The notes under the pieces were generated by a model, which searched no databases, was not told the DNA's origin, and was given only the letters and a program-made list of their open reading frames with translations. Positions 6,826-12,812 of a DNA stretch of 13,679 nt are shown here, one piece after another. The position numbers and the translations under genes were made by a program. Position 1 is the stretch's first letter; every line of letters begins with the position of its first letter. Source of the DNA: JASFTV01 sp050050615. Lineage in GTDB: Bacteria; Desulfobacterota; DSM-4660; Desulfatiglandales; HGW-15. Location: NCBI GenBank assembly GCA_050050615.1, contig JASFTV010000066.1, forward strand, positions 1 to 13,679, written 5' to 3'.

Positions 6826-7141
6826 GCGCGTCATTGGATCTGCCCTCGACATTCCACAAATGACCCCTACATCTTGCTGGGAAAAGGGACCAAATTTACT
6901 TTTTGCAGAAGGGGCGGCTTTCAAGAATCAAGGTTTCGGGCTCAATCCTACCGATTCCGCTCTCGTATTCAAAGCACCCCTCCTCTTTTGAACTGTCGGT
7001 TAGTCTCCCGCCCCCTCAGGCGCACATTTCGATAAGAAACCCAGATCCTGAGCAGAGCATATCCTACATGCATACGGAGTTGCACCCAGGCAGCCTGAAA
7101 GCCGAAGAAATTGATTGGCTTATCAATCAATTTATGGTTTA
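6826..7141. other. Stretch between selA and the tetR relic
   Basis: There is no clear gene except the doubtful ORF 6903-7142, and no clear terminator after selA. Given the broken regulator that follows, this may be decayed coding DNA. Confidence 0.4.
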
Positions 7142-7142
7142 G
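6903..7142 (+). CDS. Doubtful ORF (79 codons)
   Basis: A TTG-initiated frame ends in TAG at 7140-7142, overlapping by one base the GTG that could start the tetR relic (TAGTG). The last 24 residues, from Met at about 7071 (MHTELHPGSLKAEEIDWLIN), look like a plausible soluble C-terminus, but the first part is Ser/Pro-rich and not protein-like. No Shine-Dalgarno is visible at the TTG. It could be the 3' remnant of a lost gene. I do not recognise it. Confidence 0.25.
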   Translation: MQKGRLSRIKVSGSILPIPLSYSKHPSSFELSVSLPPPQAHISIRNPDPEQSISYMHTELHPGSLKAEEIDWLINQFMV

Positions 7143-7477
7143 TGCCTTCCCATGGGAAAAGACCTTCATTAAGAAAAAACAAGGAGGAAGCCATCTTCGA
7201 TGCCGCCGTCAGGATCATTAAACAAAAGGGCTTCCACAAGGCGAGAACGTCGGATATTGCGAATGAGGCCGGCATCTCCTACGGCCTTGTTTATCATTAT
7301 TACTACAACAAGGAAGACCTTTTTGAAGCCCGATATCTGATCTATATATTTCTCAGCGCCCTCGAAACCTTTGTTTCGGCCATGGTCCTTGTTGACCAAA
7401 AAATAAAGGGGGATCCCCAAAAAAAAGATCGCACAGAGTATCCTGGAGGTCTTCTTGAATGGGGCGTGAAACCCTGA
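7142..7477 (+). pseudogene. TetR/AcrR-family regulator, frameshifted and 3'-truncated
   Basis: The N-terminal helix-turn-helix of a TetR repressor is intact: KEEAIFDAAVRIIKQKGFHK, then ARTSDIANEAGISYGLVYHY followed by YYNKEDLFEA. After this the frame runs into an unlike tail ending at 7477. At the A8 run 7419-7426, removing one A restores a regulator-like helix, KIAQSILEVFLNG, which then stops at TGA 7467-7469. Even so, about 100 residues of the ligand-binding domain are missing. The most economical reading is a pseudogene with a homopolymer insertion and a deleted 3' end. GTG 7142 is the best start available, as there is no in-frame ATG; the TTG at 7115 is an alternative. TetR proteins of this type often repress neighbouring fatty-acid or aromatic acyl-CoA genes, which fits the cluster starting 52 bases later. 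A sequencing error at the A8 run would explain the shift but not the missing half. Confidence 0.75.
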
Positions 7478-7529
7478 GACGGCAGACGACAGGAAAAGAG
7501 ATTAAGAGGCGCCTTTAGAGGAGCAAGCC

Positions 7530-8672
7530 ATGGAGTTTTCATTTACTGAAGAGCAGATCATGTTCAAGGAGCAGCTCATCCGCTTCGCGAAAAAAGAGAT
7601 TGCCCCAAGAGCTCAAGAGCATGATCTCAGCGGCGAATTCGATTTTCAGTCCTTCCGAAAGCTAGGGGAATTCGGTATCCTCGGTCTTCATTTTCCTGAA
7701 GAGCTGGGGGGAAGTGATGCGGACGTGGTGACCACAGTGCTTGCTGGGGAGGCTCTGGGTGAGGCCGGTGTAGACGGGGGGCTCACCCTCGCCTACGGAG
7801 CGCACACCTTCCTTTGTGCCGATACCATTTTTGCCCACGGAACGGATGCCCAGAAGCAAAAATTCATCCCCAAACTGGCGTCAGGGCAGTGGATCGGGTG
7901 CATGGGGCTTACGGAGCCGGGCGCAGGATCGGATGTCGCCTCCATAACGACGCGGGCAGAGAAGCGGGGAGAGCGGTATATTCTCAATGGAAATAAGATG
8001 TTTATCACAAACGGCCCGATCGCTGACGTCGCGGTCGTCTATGCCAAGACGGAGAAGGCGTTGAAACATGCCGGGGTTTCTGCATTCGTCGTGGAAAAGG
8101 GAACGCCTGGTTTTTCGGCGGGAAAAAATCTCATCAAGATGGGGGTGAGGAGTTCCCATACATCAGAACTGGTTTTTGAAGACTGCGGGATACCGGCTGA
8201 GAACTTGATCGGCCAAGAAGGCGCCGGATTTCTCATGGCATTGCAGACCGTCGAATGGGATCGGAGTGCCCTTTTGGCGCCTTTCGTCGGGGGCATGAAC
8301 TATATCCTTAGAAAATGCGTTGCCTATGCCAAGGGGCGCTACCAGTTCGGCCGACCCATCGCCGAGTTTCAGGCCATCAAACACAAGTTAGCCGACATAA
8401 AGATCTTTGCTGAAGCGGCCAGATCCCTTTGCTACCGCATTGCCTGGTGTAAGGACCAAGGGAGACCCCTCAACCACCTGGAAGCGGCTGTGGCCAAGCT
8501 TTTTATTGGCGATTGGAGTCTAAACCCCGCAAATGATGCGGTTTGCCTTCATGGCGGCTATGGATACTGCCACGAATATGACGTGGAACGGTTCTTTAGA
8601 GATAGTCGACTGGCCCCCATAGGAGGCGGCACTTCGGAAATCCAGAAGAGGATCATAGCAAAGCTGATTTGA
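7530..8672 (+). CDS. Acyl-CoA dehydrogenase (ACAD1, 380 aa)
   Basis: This FAD flavoenzyme is expected to oxidise an acyl-CoA, passing electrons to electron-transferring flavoprotein. The three ACAD domains are all present: N-terminal helices (to about 120), the beta domain with LTEPGAGSD (128-135) and MFITNG, and C-terminal helices with FGRPIAEFQ (273-281) and HGGYGYCHEYDVERFFRD. The MCAD/SCAD catalytic Glu in YEGTSE is replaced: here the motif reads GGGTSE (365-370), so Gly366 takes its place. At the helix-G position used by isovaleryl- and long-chain ACADs (Glu before Arg), this protein has Asp244 (VEWDRSALLA). The active-site base is therefore probably Asp244, an unusual choice. The start ATG has AGAGGAG 6 bases upstream. 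It is the first gene of the cluster and is followed 129 bp later by a second ACAD. The substrate is unknown. Confidence 0.93.
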   Translation: MEFSFTEEQIMFKEQLIRFAKKEIAPRAQEHDLSGEFDFQSFRKLGEFGILGLHFPEELGGSDADVVTTVLAGEALGEAGVDGGLTLAYGAHTFLCADTIFAHGTDAQKQKFIPKLASGQWIGCMGLTEPGAGSDVASITTRAEKRGERYILNGNKMFITNGPIADVAVVYAKTEKALKHAGVSAFVVEKGTPGFSAGKNLIKMGVRSSHTSELVFEDCGIPAENLIGQEGAGFLMALQTVEWDRSALLAPFVGGMNYILRKCVAYAKGRYQFGRPIAEFQAIKHKLADIKIFAEAARSLCYRIAWCKDQGRPLNHLEAAVAKLFIGDWSLNPANDAVCLHGGYGYCHEYDVERFFRDSRLAPIGGGTSEIQKRIIAKLI

Positions 8673-8679
8673 GTTGGCT

Positions 8680-8727
8680 GTCCGTTGAAACGGACTAACA
8701 AGGGACAACGCACGGCAGACAACGCAC
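8680..8727. repeat. Hairpin and 14-bp tandem repeat in the ACAD1-ACAD2 gap
   Basis: GTCCGTT-GA-AACGGAC (8680-8695) is a perfect 7-bp palindrome directly after ACAD1. Next, GACAACGCAC occurs at 8704-8713 and again at 8718-8727, a 14-base period. The 11-mer GTCCGTTGAAA is also found at 10017-10027 in the ACAD2-hydratase gap. Confidence 0.55.
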
Positions 8728-8801
8728 TGGTGGATTCCGGCAGAGAGATGTTGCTGGATGAGGACCAATCATAAAATCCACACACAGAGATAAAGGACAA
8801 A

Positions 8802-9935
8802 ATGAACTTCGATTTCAGCGAAAATGAAAAGAGCCTCTGCCAGATGGTCAAAGGACTGTTCGATCAAGACTCCAGAGCTTCATTGGACCAACTGGAGACT
8901 GGTGGCAGCAAAGAAATCCGCGGCATCCTCTCTCATTGGATGCGAGCTCTTGGACAGGCCGGTTACCTGGCTCTGGGTCTGGAGCATGGAAAAAACAATG
9001 TGGGTCTGCTCGCAGCCCAGGAAACCCTGGCTAGCATCAGCCCTTCTCTATTCCTTGCAGTAGAGGTGAGCACTCGAGTCTTCGGACGTCTGGTAGCGAC
9101 TTACGGCGGCCCTGATCAGCAGACAGAAATTCTCCCTGCCCTGAAAGAAGGGCGACTCATCGGGGCGGTGGGGCTTTCCGAAGAGGGTATGAATATCGAA
9201 AACAATCTCTTCAATACCGAGGGAATTCGGCGTGGCGACGGTTTGCAAGTCTCAGGCTCAAAGTGGCATGTGGTAAACGGACCCATCGCGGATTACATTG
9301 CCGTGGCCGGTAAAGAGGGAGACCGCGTGGCCTTCTTCATGATCCAAAAAGAGACGGAAGGTCTTTTGATTGGTGAGAGACTTCCGACCCTTGGATACAA
9401 CGGCGCGGTCATCTCCCCCATCTCCCTCAAAGGCTGTTTTGTACTATCCAGTGACGTCTTAGGCCCCTTTGAAGGAAGTGAACCTCTTAAAGCCGTTCGC
9501 ATTTGGGAGAACCAGGTCCTGACAGCCGCCAGCCTGGGGCTCATGCAGTGCGCCATGGATGCCGCCGTGGACTATGCCAAGACCCACCACAGCGGGGGCA
9601 AGCCTATCATTGCTTACCAGGAAGTCGGTTTCAAGCTGGCCGAGATGTTGACCCTTTTGCAGACAGCCCGTTTGCTCGCTTATCGGGCTGCCTGGATGAC
9701 AGATGTGGACGACAAAGAGGCGGGGGTGCTTACCCATTGCGCCAAGGTCTTTTGTGCGGAATCTGTCGAGGCTGTAACCAGTCATGCGCTTCAGGTTCTG
9801 GGCGGACAGGGTTATCGCCTCGGCAATGCCGCGGAAAAAGGATATCGAAATGCCAAATATCTTCAGATCGCGGGAACCTCATCCGAAATATCTCGCATGA
9901 AGATTGGAGACGCGCTTTTGGAAAGGAATTGGTAA
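8802..9935 (+). CDS. Divergent acyl-CoA dehydrogenase-like protein (ACAD2, 377 aa)
   Basis: It has the size and overall layout of an acyl-CoA dehydrogenase, but the motifs are eroded. The usual LTEPGAGSD reads LSEEGMNIE (125-133), and the FGRP segment reads GGKPIIAYQ (265-273), losing the Arg that contacts FAD. The C-terminal YEGTSE motif reads IAGTSSE (356-362), without the MCAD-type Glu. By contrast, Glu236 (RIWENQVLTAASLG) aligns with the IVD/LCAD catalytic Glu. The fold therefore looks kept while FAD binding is doubtful. Directly beside ACAD1 and almost the same length, it may be the partner of a heteromeric enzyme, as in paired FadE/ChsE dehydrogenases of actinobacterial steroid degradation; that is inference. 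The start ATG has AAAGGA 4-5 bases upstream. The stop lies inside the repeat at 9928-10020. Confidence 0.87.
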   Translation: MNFDFSENEKSLCQMVKGLFDQDSRASLDQLETGGSKEIRGILSHWMRALGQAGYLALGLEHGKNNVGLLAAQETLASISPSLFLAVEVSTRVFGRLVATYGGPDQQTEILPALKEGRLIGAVGLSEEGMNIENNLFNTEGIRRGDGLQVSGSKWHVVNGPIADYIAVAGKEGDRVAFFMIQKETEGLLIGERLPTLGYNGAVISPISLKGCFVLSSDVLGPFEGSEPLKAVRIWENQVLTAASLGLMQCAMDAAVDYAKTHHSGGKPIIAYQEVGFKLAEMLTLLQTARLLAYRAAWMTDVDDKEAGVLTHCAKVFCAESVEAVTSHALQVLGGQGYRLGNAAEKGYRNAKYLQIAGTSSEISRMKIGDALLERNW

Positions 9936-10020
9936 CGTTCAAAAGTGTTGGCATGGACTTTCATCGCTGCCAACTCGGCAGAGGAAAAAGTCCGTGTCCG
10001 TCTGCGTAAGTCTGCGGTCC
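9928..10020 (+). repeat. Diverged intergenic repeat, copy 1
   Basis: It begins with ATTGGTAACGTTCAAAAG (9928-9945), 17 of 18 bases identical to 12046-12063, and ends with a GTCTGCG...CTGCGGTC segment (10000-10020) that matches 12122-12142 at 16 of 21. In between are two hairpins: AAAGT (9942-9946) with ACTTT (9957-9961), and CTGCC (9967-9971) with GGCAG (9977-9981). The ACAD2 stop codon lies inside it. Confidence 0.6.
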
Positions 10021-10109
10021 GTTGAAATCACGGAAGGTAAACACCTCCAAAGGCGCAAAAGTAGCTCCCGGAGATATTTCGGTGGAGATCGAAGAAGAGG
10101 TGGAAGAAA

Positions 10110-10886
10110 ATGAGCGAAGATCTTCTTTATGAGGCAAGGGACAGTGTAACCATTCTAACCATAAATCGAGAGTCCAGAAGAAACGCGCTCAGCCAGGAGA
10201 TGATTACATCTTTCCTGAGTTATCTTGCCAGAGCAGATGAGCATGAGGCTGTGCGTGCTGTCTGTATTACCGGAGCCGGAGACAAGGCTTTCTGTTCAGG
10301 CGCCGACCTTGCTGTCACTTTCGCCAAAGAGGGGGAAGACCGATTATCAGGAGCCAGGAATTATGCCGAGCTTCTCAAAAAGATGGCGAGGTTTGAGAAG
10401 CCCTTGCTTGCCAGGGTCAACGGGCCATGTGTTGCAGGTGGTCTGGGGCTGATGCTCTCTTGTGATATTGTGATCGCACGAAATGACGTGTTCTTTCGCA
10501 CTCCAGAGGTTAATGTCGGGATTTTCCCTATGATGATCGGGGCTCTTCTTTTTCGAAATGCAAGCAGAAAGAAAGTGATGGACATGGTCCTCACGGGTCG
10601 AAAAATCCCTGCTCCTGAAGCAGAGAGAATGGGACTCATTACACGCGCCGTGGAACCTGAGCGTCTGGACGTGGAGGTGCAAGAGACGCTAAAACTCCTC
10701 ACTTCCAAAAGCCCCATAGGGAACCGTATCGGCAAAGAGGCCTTCAGGGCGATGAGTGATATGCCTTTTGAAGAGGCGATTGATCATCTCTGCGACGCCC
10801 TTGGCAGGGTCATCTCCACTGAAGATGCCGTTGAGGGAATGGCGGCTTTTATGGAAAAAAGAGAACCGAGGTTCAAAGGAAAGTAA
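10110..10886 (+). CDS. Enoyl-CoA hydratase/isomerase-family protein (258 aa)
   Basis: It belongs to the crotonase superfamily, with the usual length and the CoA-binding/oxyanion segment AFCSGADLA (60-68). The second oxyanion glycine lies in VAGGLGLMLSCD (108-119). Of the two catalytic glutamates of mitochondrial enoyl-CoA hydratase, the second is present as Glu133 in TPEVNVGIFP, but the first (Glu144 in rat) is replaced by Gly113. A single glutamate is typical of delta3-delta2-enoyl-CoA isomerases and some specialised hydratases, so isomerisation or hydration of an unusual enoyl-CoA is possible. The start ATG 10110 follows GGAAG about 6 bases upstream. It sits between ACAD2 and the BKACE-type lyase. 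The exact reaction is unassigned. Confidence 0.9.
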   Translation: MSEDLLYEARDSVTILTINRESRRNALSQEMITSFLSYLARADEHEAVRAVCITGAGDKAFCSGADLAVTFAKEGEDRLSGARNYAELLKKMARFEKPLLARVNGPCVAGGLGLMLSCDIVIARNDVFFRTPEVNVGIFPMMIGALLFRNASRKKVMDMVLTGRKIPAPEAERMGLITRAVEPERLDVEVQETLKLLTSKSPIGNRIGKEAFRAMSDMPFEEAIDHLCDALGRVISTEDAVEGMAAFMEKREPRFKGK

Positions 10887-10948
10887 GGACAAGTCCTGAA
10901 AGAATTGGTGCATCTCTTTTCAAAAACTTCTGATCGTGCCCTCTGACT

Positions 10949-11063
10949 GTCAAATGACAAAGGCCAAATGCCAAATGAAGCTCAAAGCTCAAATGATCGA
11001 AGTACCCGCATGGCCGATCGAAGAATGTAAAGAAAAGGAAAAGCTTTTCAGATTTGTCATTTG
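10949..11063. repeat. Degenerate CAAATG repeats with inverted partner
   Basis: CAAATG occurs at 10951, 10965, 10972 and 10990 in a loose 7-base rhythm, with AAGCTC repeated nearby. CAAATGACAAA (10951-10961) has a perfect 11-bp inverted partner TTTGTCATTTG (11053-11063). It fills most of the 268-bp gap between the hydratase-family gene and the BKACE gene. The 15-mer at 10913-10927 also matches the palindromic element. Confidence 0.6.
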
Positions 11064-11154
11064 GATTTCCTATGCCTTTAAGAGGCAATGGATGGCGAGG
11101 ATCCAATTTCATGGTGAACAAAGAAATAAACCCAAGACATCGTGAGGATCTACC

Positions 11155-12042
11155 ATGAGTTCATTCTGGATCACCGACAATCACAACTACGAAAGGTCCT
11201 GCATGATCACCTGTGCCCTTTCCGGTGTGGTCGCCAACAGGGATCAGTGTCCGGGCATCCCGTATACGCCCGAAGAGTACGCTGCCGAGGCCAAACGGGC
11301 GTACGATGCCGGGGCGGCCGTGGTTCATATTCATGCGAGAACGACCAACGGATCCCCGAGCTATGAAGTCGAGGACTACCGAAATATCTATGAGGCGGTC
11401 ACGGCTGCCTGTCCTGTCATCATCAATTTCTCCACCGGCGCAGTAGGGATACCGGTCGAGAAAAAGATTGCGCCCGTGAGAGGAATCAAGCCAGCGATTG
11501 CCGCGCTGAACATGGGTTCCATGAACTATGCCAAGTATCATCAGGGCAAAAAGTCCTTTGTCTTTGATTTTGTGTTCGCCAACCCCTTCTCCGAGATCGT
11601 CCCCCTGCTTTCTGCTATGAAAGAAAATGGGGTCAAACCCGAAATGGAATGTTTTGATTCCGGACACATCGGAAACTGCTTTCCCTTAATCCACATGGGG
11701 CTGCTTGAGCCCCCCTATCAGTTCAGTCTGATCATGGGCGTACTCGGCGGCATGCCCCCAACTGCCGACAATCTAAGCCATCAGGTGCGCCTGCTTCCTC
11801 CCAACAGTGACTGGGAAGTTATTGGCATAAGCTATGATCAGTGGCGAATGGTTGCAACGGCCATCGCCCTTGGCGGAAATGTGCGCGTTGGGTTTGAAGA
11901 CAATTTCTATCTCTTCCCGGGTGTCATGGCGGAGTCCAATGGGGAACTCGTCGAAAAGGCGGCCAGGATGATCCGAGATCAGGGAAGGGAGGTCGCCACG
12001 GTAGAGGAATGTCGTGAGAGATTAAACCTGGAACATAGGTAA
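11155..12042 (+). CDS. BKACE/DUF849-family beta-keto acid cleavage enzyme (295 aa)
   Basis: This family (Kce, BKACE) uses acetyl-CoA to cleave a beta-keto acid, giving acetoacetate and a new acyl-CoA; it is best known from 3-keto-5-aminohexanoate in lysine fermentation. The metal site is present: His58 and His60 in VVHIHAR, and Glu248 in VRVGFEDN. By alignment with Kce, Asp249 and Arg244 match the catalytic Asp and substrate-binding Arg (E230-D231 and R226 in Kce numbering). INFSTGA (90-96) and ECFDSGHIGN (165-174) are further family landmarks. The length is normal. The start ATG 11155 has GAGG about 8 bases upstream. The neighbours are acyl-CoA enzymes and no other lysine-fermentation gene, so the substrate is probably not the lysine intermediate. 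It could replace a thiolase step in this cluster. Confidence 0.93.
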   Translation: MSSFWITDNHNYERSCMITCALSGVVANRDQCPGIPYTPEEYAAEAKRAYDAGAAVVHIHARTTNGSPSYEVEDYRNIYEAVTAACPVIINFSTGAVGIPVEKKIAPVRGIKPAIAALNMGSMNYAKYHQGKKSFVFDFVFANPFSEIVPLLSAMKENGVKPEMECFDSGHIGNCFPLIHMGLLEPPYQFSLIMGVLGGMPPTADNLSHQVRLLPPNSDWEVIGISYDQWRMVATAIALGGNVRVGFEDNFYLFPGVMAESNGELVEKAARMIRDQGREVATVEECRERLNLEHR

Positions 12043-12045
12043 ACC

Positions 12046-12142
12046 ATTGGTAACATTCAAAAGCCTGAGATGGGCTTTCCCTGCTTCCTGGAAGCCTTTT
12101 TCCGGGCACGGGTGTGTGGCAGTCTGCGAGTGCCTGCGGTCT
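12046..12142 (+). repeat. Diverged intergenic repeat, copy 2
   Basis: This is the counterpart of 9928-10020. Hairpin 1 is AAAGCC (12060-12065) with GGCTTT (12073-12078) and hairpin 2 is GCTTC (12083-12087) with GAAGC (12091-12095), both at the same places as in copy 1 but with different, still complementary bases. Hairpin 2 is followed by CTTTTT (12096-12101), so this copy may also weakly terminate the BKACE transcript. Confidence 0.6.
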
Positions 12143-12166
12143 AATATGCTTTAGACGAGTGACGTG

Positions 12167-12598
12167 ATGACATTTCAATTGGGAAAGAGTTACGATGAAT
12201 TGAAAATCGGGGAAGAGGCCAGTTTCTCAAAAACCATCACTGAAACGGACGTTTATCTCTTCGCCGGTATAAGCGGAGATTTCAACCCCATCCACCTGAA
12301 CGAAGAGTTCGCCAGGCAGACGCCTTTCAAAACCAGGATAGCCCACGGCGCTCTTCCTCAGAGCCTCATTGCGCCGGTTCTCGGCATGAAACTGCCCGGG
12401 CTGGGCACAGTGGCCGTGGAGATTAGCTGCCGTTTCAAAGCACCCACCTTCTTCGGGGATACCATCACCGCCAAGGCCACTGTCTCTGAAAAAATTGAAG
12501 AGAAGAGATGGGTGCGCATGGCACTCACCTGGACCAATCAACGGGGGGAAACCGTCGCAGTCGGGGAAGCGGTTGTCATACCGCCTTCGAAAATTTGA
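12167..12598 (+). CDS. MaoC/PhaJ-type (R)-specific enoyl-CoA hydratase (143 aa)
   Basis: A hot-dog-fold hydratase that adds water to a trans-2-enoyl-CoA, usually giving the (R)-3-hydroxyacyl-CoA. The hydratase-2 motif is clear: AGISGDFNPIHLNEEFA, with Asp38 and His43 as the catalytic pair, followed by the conserved IAHGALPQSLIAPVLG. This arrangement is very close to Aeromonas PhaJ (about 134 aa). A GTG at 12164 directly precedes ATG 12167; the ATG was chosen, and a weak GACGAG tract lies upstream. A hydratase of opposite usual stereochemistry to the crotonase-type enzyme in the same cluster is notable. It lies 124 bp after the BKACE gene and 214 bp before ACAD3. A dual role in polyhydroxyalkanoate precursor supply cannot be excluded, but no PHA gene is in view. 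Confidence 0.92.
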   Translation: MTFQLGKSYDELKIGEEASFSKTITETDVYLFAGISGDFNPIHLNEEFARQTPFKTRIAHGALPQSLIAPVLGMKLPGLGTVAVEISCRFKAPTFFGDTITAKATVSEKIEEKRWVRMALTWTNQRGETVAVGEAVVIPPSKI

Positions 12599-12812
12599 CG
12601 ACCGATAGGCGGGCAGCGTTTTCACAATGGGAGGCAAAGCCCGCCCTCTTCGACCAAGGAGTTGGGACACGGATTCTCGCGGAGATGCACAGAGAATCAA
12701 AAAATCATGGAATTGAGGAATTGTGAATTCCTGAATCCCTAAATCTTTCAATTATCAAATTGCGTTCGTCTGCGTCCTGATCAGGAGTTGCCCCACCCAA
12801 ACCTTGGAGACT
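12599..12812. repeat. Spacer with two inverted repeats before ACAD3
   Basis: GGCGGGC (from about 12607) pairs with GCCCGCC (around 12640), forming a 7-bp stem after the MaoC gene. AGGAATT-GTG-AATTCCT (12716-12732) is a perfect hairpin. A CGTCTGCGT segment near 12768 resembles the end of the intergenic repeat at 9928 and 12046. No gene. Confidence 0.5.

Noticed and set aside
7467..7469. In-frame TGA in the corrected tetR frame as a selenocysteine codon, given selA nearby
   Set aside because: The residues after the TGA are not TetR-like, no SECIS hairpin is evident, and TetR proteins are not known selenoproteins.
9503..10009. 168-codon + strand ORF overlapping ACAD2
   Set aside because: It is a frame shadow of ACAD2; the ACAD2 frame has clear family motifs throughout.
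11161..11667. 168-codon minus strand ORF antisense to BKACE
   Set aside because: It is a shadow of a GC-rich coding gene; no ribosome site or domain.
12227..12751. 174-codon minus strand ORF antisense to the MaoC gene
   Set aside because: It runs through the MaoC hydratase gene and its downstream hairpins; no protein-like features.
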